Below, one piece after another: positions 41,978 to 49,926 of a stretch of 64,000 nucleotides of DNA. The DNA comes from Clostridiales bacterium. GTDB taxonomy: Bacteria > Bacillota > Clostridia > Lachnospirales > Lachnospiraceae. A program made the translations under genes and the position numbers. Location: contig JAJQAA010000006.1 in assembly GCA_021204045.1 (NCBI GenBank), positions 1 through 64,000 on the forward strand, in the 5' to 3' direction. Positions within the stretch are counted from its first letter, which is position 1; each line of letters opens with the position of its first letter. The notes below the pieces were generated by a model. The model ran no database searches. It saw only the letters and a list, made by a program, of their open reading frames with translations, and was not told the DNA's origin.

Positions 41978-42983
41978 TCAGTTCAATTCAATGTCCATCG
42001 CATAAGCATATGAAATGATTTCTCCTGTCTTTGTCGCGTTGTATCCTTTTTCGTTATGAGAATAATCGGATATCTCCGCAGAACCGAAATTCTTAAACTT
42101 TTCATATATGCGATTAAGCACATCTATTTCCGCATCGGATAATATGCCTTCAGGAACATCGCATTCTGGTATCACCTGGTGTTTCTCATAAGCTCCATCA
42201 TAAAACACCTCAATATGGACGATATGATCCGCTGTCATTTTATCAAGAATCATGTCAAAATGATCTGGTACGGGTCCATAAGGAAGATGGGCATATTTCA
42301 AACCTGACATAGATATTCCATTTTCTTTATAAAAAATCATATCTGAATAGTTGAGCAGCTTCATCAATTTTGTTTTCAACAACTCCGGGCTTTTTTTTGA
42401 AAAAAACAGAACCATTGCGCAAAGTTTCTCATAATCAAACCCTTTGAAACCATTTTCTTCGCACGGAATCCTTGTAAAAAACAATTCAAACAAACGCTTG
42501 CCAACTCGATATTTTTCCCCCTCGCTCCAACTGTTCAATCGTATCTAACAGTTTTTCCTCCTGTCTTTCATCAAGAACGATCTCATTCTCTGTAAGGTAT
42601 GTCCGCATGTTTTCTGGCTCACGCAGAAATAACATCAAGCTATTGTGAGCCTTATCCTGAATAGAGCCATTCTCATACCGACATATGGTCTTATCTCCCC
42701 AGTTCAAAAGCCTGGCAAAACCTCTCTGACTCAGGCCATACTGCTCTCTTATTTTCTTAATCTCCTCGGGCTGCAGAAGTTTATGCCTTCTGCGATATTC
42801 ATTGTAGGCACAAATCAGCGTGGCGTTATCAAATTCTTCCCAATAGAATTCTTCTCCACACTCAGCACAAACTAATATCTGAGCATCAACCTCGATCGGT
42901 TCACCACAGACATCATAGGTTTCTTTTTTCGTTATTACTTTAGTCTCTACTTCTCTTCCACATTCTTCGCAATACTTTCTCAT
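41978..42983 (-). pseudogene. MqsA-type zinc finger / HTH / Panacea (SocA-like) antitoxin, frameshifted
   Basis: The upstream part (42983 to about 42520) encodes an MqsA-like zinc-binding start with CEECG and CAECG pairs followed by an XRE-type helix-turn-helix (YGLSQRGFARLLNWGDKTI). The downstream part (about 42517 to 41978) encodes a Panacea/DUF4065 domain (GFDYEKLCAMVLFFSKKSPE, YGPVPDHFDMIL). Fusions of about 330 residues with this order occur as antitoxins. The parts are in different frames; one extra G in the GGGGG run at 42517-42521 explains it, since removing it gives QLERGEKYRVGKRLFEL. A homopolymer error in sequencing is possible. GGAG precedes the ATG at 42983. Confidence 0.8.
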
Positions 42984-43000
42984 CGACACTTTCTCCTTTT

Positions 43001-43186
43001 CTAAGCAAAATCATCCTCATGGAATCCAATGCATTTCAAAATATCTTCTCCATTTTCCCGAACAATTTTGACTTTTACATAAAATTGTGTGCCATCAATA
43101 TTCTTTTTAAATTCCCATATGTCTCCCGGACAATTCGAATCAAAATCCTGCTTAGGGTCTTTATAATAATCTCCATATACTTTATA
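43001..43186 (-). pseudogene. 5'-truncated toxin partner of the MqsA-type antitoxin
   Basis: A 61-codon open stretch directly upstream of the antitoxin gene has no start codon but reads like the C-terminal half of a small toxin: GDYYKDPKQDFDSNCPGDIW, then FKKNIDGTQFYVKVKI and KCIGFHEDDFA. The layout of a basic beta-strand domain ending just before an MqsA-type antitoxin resembles toxins of the MqsR/DUF4258-like type. Its stop is 15 nt before the antitoxin start. The family assignment is moderate; the truncation is clear from the upstream stop codon. Confidence 0.5.
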
Positions 43187-43217
43187 TTATACTTAGACAT
43201 CTTAAAAAGCCAAGATG

Positions 43218-43245
43218 AATGCGGTTATATGACCGCATTTTATTT
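43218..43245 (+). terminator. Hairpin with T-run of unknown origin
   Basis: AATGCGGT (43218-43225) pairs with ACCGCATT (43232-43239), followed by TTTATTTCTTTT on the plus strand. It has the form of an intrinsic terminator but there is no plus-strand gene ahead of it, so it may be left from a lost gene. Confidence 0.5.
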
Positions 43246-43363
43246 CTTTTCCTTTTATTTCGGTGCCTGAAATTTTAAAAATTAGCGCATACAACAGGAA
43301 TGCAGGACTGTTGCTTGCTATTTCTCAAGTTCTTTGCCAATTATCCTATAAATAATTTTCAAA

Positions 43364-43390
43364 AAAGGAAGGCAGGTTTCCCCGCCCTTC
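43364..43390 (-). terminator. Terminator-like hairpin after a gene fragment
   Basis: On the minus strand the GC-rich stem around AAGGGCGGG and CCTGCCTT with a GAAA loop is followed by CCTTTTTT. It lies about 25 nt past the stop codon of the fragment ending at 43417. Confidence 0.5.
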
Positions 43391-43416
43391 TTCATATCTC
43401 TGCTATGGGGCATGCA

Positions 43417-43587
43417 TCAGAAAATATCCATATCCGGCAGCCACGGATCGTCATCATTTTCATCTGCATCGGACAGCGTGGCATCGGATACCGTCGCCGT
43501 ATCATCCTTTTCCCAGATGGCATACAATGGCATATCCGTAATCTCGACCTTTAAAATTTCTCCGAAAGGCTTGATTTTTCTCAGCAT
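43417..43587 (-). pseudogene. 3' fragment of an unknown gene with acidic tail
   Basis: The last 56 codons before the stop at 43417 read KIKPFGEILKVEITDMPLYA and end in a very acidic DADENDDDPWLPDMDIF. A terminator-like hairpin follows. The frame can be extended upstream but only through the antisense of the type III antitoxin RNA, so the true 5' part is probably lost. I do not recognise a family. Confidence 0.35.
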
Positions 43588-43639
43588 TTTACATATACTG
43601 ATAGTGGATAGAGATATCCGCCGGTCATTATGGCTAGAA

Positions 43640-43645
43640 TATAAT
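43640..43645 (+). promoter_or_regulatory. -10 box of the second type III locus
   Basis: A perfect TATAAT lies about 10 nt ahead of the first repeat-like segment of the putative antitoxin RNA. No good -35 match is seen 16-18 nt upstream. Confidence 0.45.
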
Positions 43646-43649
43646 GAAC

Positions 43650-43745
43650 GTGTATGTTTAACCTCCGCAAGCGACGGGGTGCCTGGCGGCGTAGAATATC
43701 GCTTACATGTAAACAGAGCCTTCCGCAAGGTGGGCTCTGTTTTTG
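43650..43745 (+). ncRNA. CptI-like antitoxin RNA remnant with terminator
   Basis: A segment with ATGTTTAACCTCCGCAAG (from 43654) is followed about 53 nt later by the related ATGTAAACAGAGCCTTCCGC (from 43707), suggesting one full repeat and a partial one. The latter runs into a hairpin, ACAGAGCC (43713-43720) with GGCTCTGT (43733-43740), then TTTTT. This repeat-terminator-toxin order is that of type III toxin-antitoxin loci. Confidence 0.55.
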
Positions 43746-43763
43746 CAAAATGAGGAAATTATT

Positions 43764-44055
43764 ATGAGGCTCGTCACAATAGACAAATCATTGCTGGAAA
43801 AATACAGAGAAGACCCACAGATGCTGTATAAGGATAAACGCCCATATGTGCTTGTAATTCGACTTCAATACCGTGGGCAAAAACAGGATTTCGCTGTCCC
43901 AATTCGTTCCAACATACCGGCAGCGGCTCCAAAGAACCAATATTTCGCCTTACCTCCACGCCCTGCAACCAAACCCAGGAACAGGCACGGCATCCATTAC
44001 ATAAAAATGTTCCACAGATATAGACTTGCTCCTTAAAATACTGGATATGGAATAA
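43764..44055 (+). pseudogene. CptN-like type III toxin with internal deletion
   Basis: The ATG at 43764 (TGAGGAAA upstream) opens a frame reading MRLVTIDKSLLEKYREDPQM, then RPYVLVIRLQYRGQKQDFAV and PIRSNIPAAAPKNQYFALPP, up to GIHYIKMF, which I recognise as the N-terminal two thirds of CptIN-family type III toxins. After KMF the frame runs to a stop at 44036, but in the +1 frame the segment TDIDLLLKILDME follows to 44055, matching the expected end of the family. The middle-to-late part is thus deleted with a frame change. The toxin is very likely dead. A terminator and repeat-like RNA lie upstream. Confidence 0.65.
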
Positions 44056-44166
44056 TTTTACCATTTATAACCTGATTATTTATTCGTGCAAATATCATTA
44101 CGAAGAATAAACTCCACATTTATTGTAAAAAACGCAGCAGTCCCGAGTTTGCCACTTAGAGAGATG

Positions 44167-44196
44167 GAAAGAGGAGCCATAAACGACTCCTCTTTC
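44167..44196. terminator. Ten-base-pair hairpin terminator between the CptN remnant and rnfB
   Basis: GAAAGAGGAG (44167-44176) pairs with CTCCTCTTTC (44187-44196), with TTGTAAAT after it on the plus strand. It may end plus-strand transcription of the toxin remnant and slow minus-strand transcription from the rnf operon. Otherwise 44056-44287 has no recognisable gene. Confidence 0.6.
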
Positions 44197-44287
44197 TTGT
44201 AAATATACAGCTTTAATTATTATAACAATAAACGTCTGCAGAGAAACTTAGGCGTTCTGACACCAGAAGAAAAAAAGGAACAAACCC

Positions 44288-45079
44288 TTAAATGATTACC
44301 TTCACCGGGCACTTCTCCGCGCACTTGCCGCAGTTGGTGCACTTCTCGTAGTCGATCACGGCCACGTTGTTGTCCATGTGGATCGCGTCAAACTCGCACT
44401 GCTTGGTGCACAGCGTACAGCCGATACAGCCCGCGCTGCACTTCGCCTTGACGTCTTTGCCCTTGTCATGCGACGAGCACTGTACCAGATGCTTGGCCGG
44501 ATACGGTACAAGCGTGATCAGGTTCTTCGGGCAGGTCGCCACGCACTTGCCGCAGGCCACGCACTTTTCCTTGTCGACAACGGCTACACCGTTGACCACA
44601 TGGATCGCGTCAAAGTCACAGACCTTCACGCAGAAGCCGTAGCCCAGGCAACCGTAATCGCAGGCTTTCTCGCCGCCGCCCGGAACCGCCAGCGCCTTGC
44701 CGCAGTCCTGGATGCCGTCGTATTTGTAAAGGGTCTTGACCTTGTCGCAGTCGCCCTTACATTTTACAAACGCTACCTTCTTGACGCCGGCCTCCGCCGT
44801 CACGCCCATGATCGCCGCGATCTTGTCGCCAACCGGCGCGCCGCCGACCGGGCAGGCGTTGACCGGAGCCTGGCCCGCCGCAATCGCGGCCGCCAGACCA
44901 TCACAGCCGGGGAAGCCGCAGCCGCCGCAGTTGTTGCCCGGCAGCTCCGCGCGGACCGCGAGGACCTTCTCATCTACCTCTACTTTAAACTTCTCGCCAA
45001 ACAGACCCAGACCGATACCAACCACGATACCGGCCAGCGCAACCACGGCCGCGGCGATAATAATTGCCGTCATGTTCAT
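44288..45079 (-). CDS. rnfB: Rnf complex subunit RnfB (polyferredoxin)
   Basis: The 263-residue subunit has one N-terminal membrane helix, the four-Fe-S domain with CGGCGFPGCDGLA, and ferredoxin-type motifs CACGKCVATCP, CIGCTLCTKQC and CTNCGKCAEKCP. It accepts electrons from reduced ferredoxin and passes them through the Rnf complex, which reduces NAD+ while moving Na+ or H+ across the membrane. It is the last gene of the operon in the order C-D-G-E-A-B. GGAGGAGGAG precedes the ATG. Confidence 0.95.
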   Translation of the reverse strand: MNMTAIIIAAAVVALAGIVVGIGLGLFGEKFKVEVDEKVLAVRAELPGNNCGGCGFPGCDGLAAAIAAGQAPVNACPVGGAPVGDKIAAIMGVTAEAGVKKVAFVKCKGDCDKVKTLYKYDGIQDCGKALAVPGGGEKACDYGCLGYGFCVKVCDFDAIHVVNGVAVVDKEKCVACGKCVATCPKNLITLVPYPAKHLVQCSSHDKGKDVKAKCSAGCIGCTLCTKQCEFDAIHMDNNVAVIDYEKCTNCGKCAEKCPVKVII

Positions 45080-45094
45080 TCTCGTCTCCTCCTC

Positions 45095-45691
45095 CTACAG
45101 TAATCCGGAAAATCCGAAAAATGCAATCGCCATCAGTCCCGTGGTTACCAGCACGATCGGGGAACCCTGGAAGCTGTAAGGAATATCGTTGCCCTCGATG
45201 CGCTCGCGGATACCGGCCAGCAGCACGATCGCGATCGTGTAGCCGATCGCCGTACCGATACCGTTTACCACGCTCTCAACAAAACCGAACACGCCCGTAT
45301 AGCCGTTGGTCACGTTGGTGATCGCCACACCGAGAACGGCGCAGTTGGTTGTGATCAGCGGAAGGAAAACGCCCAGCGCGTTGTACAGGGAAACCATGCA
45401 CTTATGCAGGAACATCTCAACGATCTGCACCAGAGCCGCGATAACCAGGATAAATACGATCGTGCGCAGATAATCCAGATTCAGCGGATAAAGAATCAGC
45501 TGGTAAATCAGGTTCGCGACAACGCAGGCGATCGTGATAACGAAGATAACCGCGCCGCCCATACCGGCCGCCGTCTCCACCTTCTTGGATACGCCGACGA
45601 AGGAGCAGATACCGAGGAACTGGCTCAATACTACGTTGCTCACCAGTGCCGAGCTGATGGCAATAATCAATAACTGAGTGATGCCTGACAT
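45095..45691 (-). CDS. rnfA: Rnf complex subunit RnfA
   Basis: The 198-residue hydrophobic protein has six membrane helices and the family marks NVVLSQFLGICSFVGVSKK and TNCAVLGVAITN. RnfA and RnfE form a pseudo-symmetric pair holding an Fe-S cluster in the membrane. The gene starts one base after the preceding stop, with GGAGGGG upstream, and lies in the usual place between rnfE and rnfB. Confidence 0.95.
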   Translation of the reverse strand: MSGITQLLIIAISSALVSNVVLSQFLGICSFVGVSKKVETAAGMGGAVIFVITIACVVANLIYQLILYPLNLDYLRTIVFILVIAALVQIVEMFLHKCMVSLYNALGVFLPLITTNCAVLGVAITNVTNGYTGVFGFVESVVNGIGTAIGYTIAIVLLAGIRERIEGNDIPYSFQGSPIVLVTTGLMAIAFFGFSGLL

Positions 45692-46387
45692 TTATTTCCC
45701 CTCCTTCTCTGCCATGACCTTGTCGTGTCCGGCGCAGCTTGCGCAGTCACCGGCGCAGCCCACGCGCTCCTCTTCCGGCACGGAACCGTTTGTCGCGCAC
45801 GGCATCTTCAGACGGTTCTGCAGAGCCGTCAGCATCGCCAGCACGAAGAACGCGCCCGGAGCGAGGATAAAGAGTGACATCGGCGTATAGAAAGACGGGG
45901 TAACCGTAATATCAAAGATTGTGCCGGCGCCGAGAAGTTCACGGAAAGAACCGATCAGCACCAGAGCGACCGTAAAGCCAAGTCCCATGCCGATGCCGTC
46001 GCAGGCCGACAGAAGGACGCTGTTCTTCATCGCATACGCCTCGGCACGGCCGAGGATAATGCAGTTTACAACGATCAGCGGGATGTAAAGGCCCAGCGAG
46101 CTGTACAGCGCCGGAGTAAAGCCTTCCATCAGCATGTCAACCACCGTGACCAGAGAAGCCACGACGACGATCTCCGCCGGAAGACGCACGCCGTCCGGAA
46201 TAACATGGCGCAGCGCCGAAATCACAATGTTCGCGCCGATCAGCACGGCCGTGGAGGAAAGACCCATACCGAGACCGTTGATCGCAGAGGTCGTAACCGC
46301 CAGCGTCGGGCACAGTCCGAGCATCTGGACGAAAATCGGATTCTCCTTCCAGAGGCCGTTATAAATACGTTCCAAATATTTGTTCAT
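45692..46387 (-). CDS. rnfE: Rnf complex subunit RnfE
   Basis: The 231-residue membrane protein has six helices with ENPIFVQMLGLCPTLAVTTS and VNCIILGRAEAYA, the RnfE counterparts of the Cys-bearing loops in RnfA. A C-terminal cytoplasmic tail carries an extra cysteine group, CAGDCASCAGHDKVM, seen in some clostridial RnfE proteins and possibly metal-binding. GGAGGCGG precedes the ATG. Confidence 0.95.
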   Translation of the reverse strand: MNKYLERIYNGLWKENPIFVQMLGLCPTLAVTTSAINGLGMGLSSTAVLIGANIVISALRHVIPDGVRLPAEIVVVASLVTVVDMLMEGFTPALYSSLGLYIPLIVVNCIILGRAEAYAMKNSVLLSACDGIGMGLGFTVALVLIGSFRELLGAGTIFDITVTPSFYTPMSLFILAPGAFFVLAMLTALQNRLKMPCATNGSVPEEERVGCAGDCASCAGHDKVMAEKEGK

Positions 46388-46398
46388 CGTTCCGCCTC

Positions 46399-47010
46399 CT
46401 ACTCTGCCAGGCAGTTGTTATAGAAATAAACTGCCGCGTTGACTGCGTTGGTTGTTGCATTGGACGTGTAAGAAGCGCCGCTGATCGCCTGGATCTGGTT
46501 GTCAGCCGTCGGCGTGACCTTTACCACTGACATGGTGTCTGCCGGCTTGCCATTGAACTGATCCTTAAACGCCGGCTCTTTCGCTTTCATACCAAGGCCG
46601 GGTGTCTCACCGATACTCAGGAAACCGATGCCGGTCAGCGTACCCTCATTTGTAATACCGACCGATACCTGGACCAGACCGTTGTAACCGTCGTTGGAAG
46701 AAGCGGAAATCAGATAACCCAGCACGTTGCCGCCCGCGTCCAGAGCTTCCTGGATATCGTCCACGGTCACATTGCCGTAGCCCTGCGCGGAAATCTCCTC
46801 CGCCGCCGCGGCCACCTTCGCCTCAAGCTCTTCCGTGGTCGTAAAGCTCGCCGCTTCCGGATATACCTCCTGATAGGTCGCTGTCGCCGAGGCCAGCTGC
46901 GCGGCCGCGATCGGCTCCAGCGTGACTTCATGGACAAGTCCCAGGCAGAAGCCCGCGATCAGGGTAATCACAAACAGAATTATCGCGTTTTTGATTGCCT
47001 TCGGTGTCAT
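46399..47010 (-). CDS. rnfG: Rnf complex subunit RnfG (flavoprotein)
   Basis: The 203-residue subunit has one N-terminal membrane helix (ILFVITLIAGFCLGLVHEVT) and an extracytoplasmic FMN-binding domain. The flavin attachment motif, usually SGAT, reads AISGASYTSNATTN here, so Ser may replace the Thr that carries the phosphoester-linked FMN. The context and length leave little doubt about its identity. GGAGGGGAAA precedes the ATG. Confidence 0.93.
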   Translation of the reverse strand: MTPKAIKNAIILFVITLIAGFCLGLVHEVTLEPIAAAQLASATATYQEVYPEAASFTTTEELEAKVAAAAEEISAQGYGNVTVDDIQEALDAGGNVLGYLISASSNDGYNGLVQVSVGITNEGTLTGIGFLSIGETPGLGMKAKEPAFKDQFNGKPADTMSVVKVTPTADNQIQAISGASYTSNATTNAVNAAVYFYNNCLAE

Positions 47011-47012
47011 GA

Positions 47013-47948
47013 CTATTTCCCCTCCCTTCCAAATGCTTTGGGAAGCGTCACACGCTCAATCATCGGCACCAGCAGGTTGCTCAGGATGATCGCATAGGAT
47101 ACGCCCTCCGGGGACGCGCCCCACATACGGAAAACGCCGGTAAACAGACCAAGCACGACGCCGAATACCGTCTGACCCAGCGGAGTAATCGGGCTGGTCA
47201 CATAGTCTGTCGCCATAAAGAACGCGCCGAATACAAGGCCGCCGGCACAGATCTCGCACAGCGTATAGTAAATATCAAAACCGCCGAAAACAAAGGTGAA
47301 TACCGCGACCGTGCCGATATAAATCAGCGGGATCTTCGGGCTGATCACCTTGCGGACGATCAGATAAATGCCGCCGATCAGCAGAGCGATCACGGAGACC
47401 TCACCGATCGTACCGGGAATCTGGCCGATCAGCAGACTGCCCAGATCAACGGTCCCGCCGTTTCTCATAACAGCCAGCGGGGTCGCTCCCGAAATGCTGT
47501 CAAAACCGATCGCCGGCGCCGTGAAATCGTTCATATAGCTGGCAAAGGAGAGCAGCAGAAAGCACCGCGCCGCCAGAGCCGGGTTCATGAAGTTCTGGCC
47601 AAGGCCGCCGTAGAGCTGCTTCACGATAATGATCGCGAAAATGCCGCCCAGGAACGGAATCCACACCGGGATTTCCGGGGGCATATTCAGCGCCAGGATC
47701 ATACCTGTCACCAGGGCGCTGCCGTCGCTGATCGTGATCGGCTTATGCATCGCCTTCTCATATATGTATTCGCTCAGAATACAGGAAACGCAGGTCGCGA
47801 TGATCACGAGCAGCGCGTTGACTCCAAAATGGAAAACGCCGAATGCCGCAGCCGGCAGCATCGCAATCACCACATCCAGCATGATTCCCCGGGTAGTGTC
47901 ATGGCTTCTGACGTGCGGGGATGATGATACATTTAATAATTTATCCAT
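47013..47948 (-). CDS. rnfD: Rnf complex subunit RnfD
   Basis: The 311-residue membrane protein has about nine helices and the FMN attachment motif SGAT in DSISGATPLAVMRNG. It forms part of the ion pathway of the Rnf complex. GGAGGGGAG precedes the ATG and the next gene, rnfG, starts 2 nt after its stop, so they are coupled. Confidence 0.95.
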   Translation of the reverse strand: MDKLLNVSSSPHVRSHDTTRGIMLDVVIAMLPAAAFGVFHFGVNALLVIIATCVSCILSEYIYEKAMHKPITISDGSALVTGMILALNMPPEIPVWIPFLGGIFAIIIVKQLYGGLGQNFMNPALAARCFLLLSFASYMNDFTAPAIGFDSISGATPLAVMRNGGTVDLGSLLIGQIPGTIGEVSVIALLIGGIYLIVRKVISPKIPLIYIGTVAVFTFVFGGFDIYYTLCEICAGGLVFGAFFMATDYVTSPITPLGQTVFGVVLGLFTGVFRMWGASPEGVSYAIILSNLLVPMIERVTLPKAFGREGK

Positions 47949-47962
47949 GGTTTTCTCCCCTC

Positions 47963-49288
47963 CTACCCTTTCTTCCTGCGGTTCGCAGCAACCGTCTTGC
48001 GCATTTCCTTAAAGGCCTGGGTCAGCGGGCGCTTGGCCGGGCAAGTAAATGTGCAGCTGCCGCACTCCATGCACTCCATACCATTCAGCTTTTCAAACCG
48101 CTCGCAGTCATTTTTCAGAGCCGCGTCCATCATCAGCACCGGCACGATATGGCTCGGGCAGACGCTGACGCACTTGCCGCAGCGAATACACGGGGTCTCG
48201 GCGTTGGCCGCTACCTCGTCCTTCGTCAGACAGAGGACAGAACCATTGGTCTTGATGATCGGAACATCCAGATCAAACATCGCAAATCCCATCATCGGGC
48301 CTCCGGAGATTACCTTCTCCGGCTCGTTCTTGAAGCCGCCCGCGGCCTCAATCAGCTCCTGGGTGTTGGTTCCGATTTTGACACGGAAGTTTCTCGGATC
48401 CGCGATCGCGTCGCCGGTCACGGTGAATACGCGCTCAATCAGCGGCGTCGTCTTGCAGACCGCGTCGTAGATCGCGATAACCGTGGCGATATTATCCACG
48501 ATGCAGCCGGCGTCCGCCGGGAGCATGGAGGAATTGACCTTTCTGCCGGTAACCGCATAGATCAGAGAACGCTCACCGCCCTGCGGGTACTTCGTGAGCA
48601 GCTCGCATACCTCGATCCGAGGCTCATCCTTTACCAGATCCTTGAGAATCTTAATTGCCTCAGGTTTGTTGTTTTCCACGCCGATGACGCCCTTGGCCTT
48701 GTCAAACAGCTGCAGGATCACCTTCAGGCCGCCGACGACCTTCTCCGGCATCTCCACCATGCAGCGATAATCGGAGGTCAGATATGGCTCGCACTCCGCG
48801 CCATTGATCAATATGTACTCAATGGCATTTTCATCCTTCGGGCTGAGCTTCACGTTTGTCGGGAAACCGGCGCCGCCCATACCGACGATACCCGCTTCCT
48901 TGACGATGTCCCGGATCTCCTGCTTGGAAAGTGTGGACGGATCGCGATCCGTTCCCAGGCCTTCGATCGTCTCATAAGCCCCATCATTCTCCACCACGAT
49001 GGAGTTTACCATGCCACCGCTGGCTACCCGTCTCGGCTCAATCGCCTTGACCGTACCGGACACGGAGCAGATCGCATTCGCAGAAATGAATCCGCCCGCC
49101 TCGCCGATCTTCTGTCCGGCCAGGACTCTGTCGCCCTTCTTTACCAGCGGGTTTGCCGGCGCGCCGATTCCCTGAGACATCGGGAATACCAGGTCGCCCT
49201 TCGGCATCAGGCTCTGTACCGGCTTGCTTTCGGACAGTTCTTTCCCCTCATAGGGATGAACGCCGCCTATAAATGTAGCCAATCCCAT
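47963..49288 (-). CDS. rnfC: Rnf complex subunit RnfC (NADH-side subunit)
   Basis: The 441-residue peripheral subunit has the Rossmann-like NADH/FMN domain (GMGGAGFPTNVKLSP near residue 140), a SLBB-type region and two ferredoxin motifs, CIRCGKCVSVCPSHIVP and CMECGSCTFTCPAKRP. It transfers electrons to NAD+ at the cytoplasmic end of Rnf. It is the first gene of the operon; GAGGGTAAAGG precedes the ATG and a promoter lies at 49356-49384. Confidence 0.95.
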   Translation of the reverse strand: MGLATFIGGVHPYEGKELSESKPVQSLMPKGDLVFPMSQGIGAPANPLVKKGDRVLAGQKIGEAGGFISANAICSVSGTVKAIEPRRVASGGMVNSIVVENDGAYETIEGLGTDRDPSTLSKQEIRDIVKEAGIVGMGGAGFPTNVKLSPKDENAIEYILINGAECEPYLTSDYRCMVEMPEKVVGGLKVILQLFDKAKGVIGVENNKPEAIKILKDLVKDEPRIEVCELLTKYPQGGERSLIYAVTGRKVNSSMLPADAGCIVDNIATVIAIYDAVCKTTPLIERVFTVTGDAIADPRNFRVKIGTNTQELIEAAGGFKNEPEKVISGGPMMGFAMFDLDVPIIKTNGSVLCLTKDEVAANAETPCIRCGKCVSVCPSHIVPVLMMDAALKNDCERFEKLNGMECMECGSCTFTCPAKRPLTQAFKEMRKTVAANRRKKG

Positions 49289-49355
49289 CTACCTTTACCC
49301 TCTTTCTATACATTTTTCTCTTCCTGACAAAATATTTCATTTTGCCGTCCTTCCC

Positions 49356-49384
49356 AGTATAACACACTTTGAAAATGGTTACAA
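49356..49384 (-). promoter_or_regulatory. Promoter of the rnf operon
   Basis: On the minus strand TTGTAA (49379-49384), a 17-nt spacer and TATACT (49356-49361) form a good promoter about 65 nt ahead of rnfC. Confidence 0.65.
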
Positions 49385-49690
49385 TTGAAATTTTGGCCTT
49401 GTATACAGTATTTTCAAAAATTCGAGTCTTTCTATTCATCATTTATACTTATAAATACATATAAGTATATTGAAATTAATTTTTTTGTCGTTTTGCAATA
49501 AAATAGAGTTGTCTCGCATTAACCAATTGAACGGATGAGATGAAAAGAGTTTCGCCGAGCAGGGGAACCGGACAAACCAAAAACAAAAACAAATCGAAAT
49601 TCCAGATATGCATTACACTCTGTCACAACCGTCTGGTTTTCCAACGCGAAGTGAGACCATTTTCAAAAAACCTTTTTAGGTTGCAACCCA

Positions 49691-49730
49691 AAAGAGCCAC
49701 CATGTGGATGCAAACGCATGGTGGCTCTTT
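49691..49730. terminator. Strong bidirectional terminator
   Basis: A 14-bp perfect stem (AAAGAGCCACCATG at 49691-49704 with CATGGTGGCTCTTT at 49717-49730) has T-rich sequence on both strands. It would end the heat-shock operon transcript (minus), which runs on through the structured region 49735-49926. The stretch 49443-49690 holds no gene I recognise. Confidence 0.8.
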
Positions 49731-49734
49731 TTAT

Positions 49735-49926
49735 ACTGTGAAAGTCCCGGACGGCGACGGTATGGACTGCGTGCTGGCACGCAAGGACATACCGGCATCG
49801 GACGGGCTAGGGAATATGAGCAAGCAGCACGATAGTGCGGATTGCGAATACTCCCGGCGATTGCGGGAGCGCGTAAGCGCGGAGCAATCGACTTTCATAT
49901 GCGGTGGAACACCGCAGTCCTGAGCA
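49735..49926 (-). other. Structured non-coding region downstream of dnaJ
   Basis: Several nested or adjacent hairpins occur: CGGTATG (49758-49764) with CATACCG (49888... read 49788-49794) enclosing GCGTGC/GCACGC, CGATTGC with GCAATCG around a GC-rich inner stem (about 49858-49892), and TGCGGTG/CACCGCA (about 49901-49917). The region is more GC-rich than its left flank and has no convincing protein frame. It could be a 3' untranslated structure, a small RNA or an interspersed repeat. Confidence 0.4.

Noticed and set aside
47921-49327. Plus-strand frame opposite rnfC
   Set aside because: Antisense shadow; rnfC on the minus strand has all family motifs and a promoter.
49540-49923. Plus-strand frame of 127 codons across the terminator and hairpin region
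   Set aside because: It runs through a 14-bp terminator stem and structured DNA, and its composition is not protein-like.
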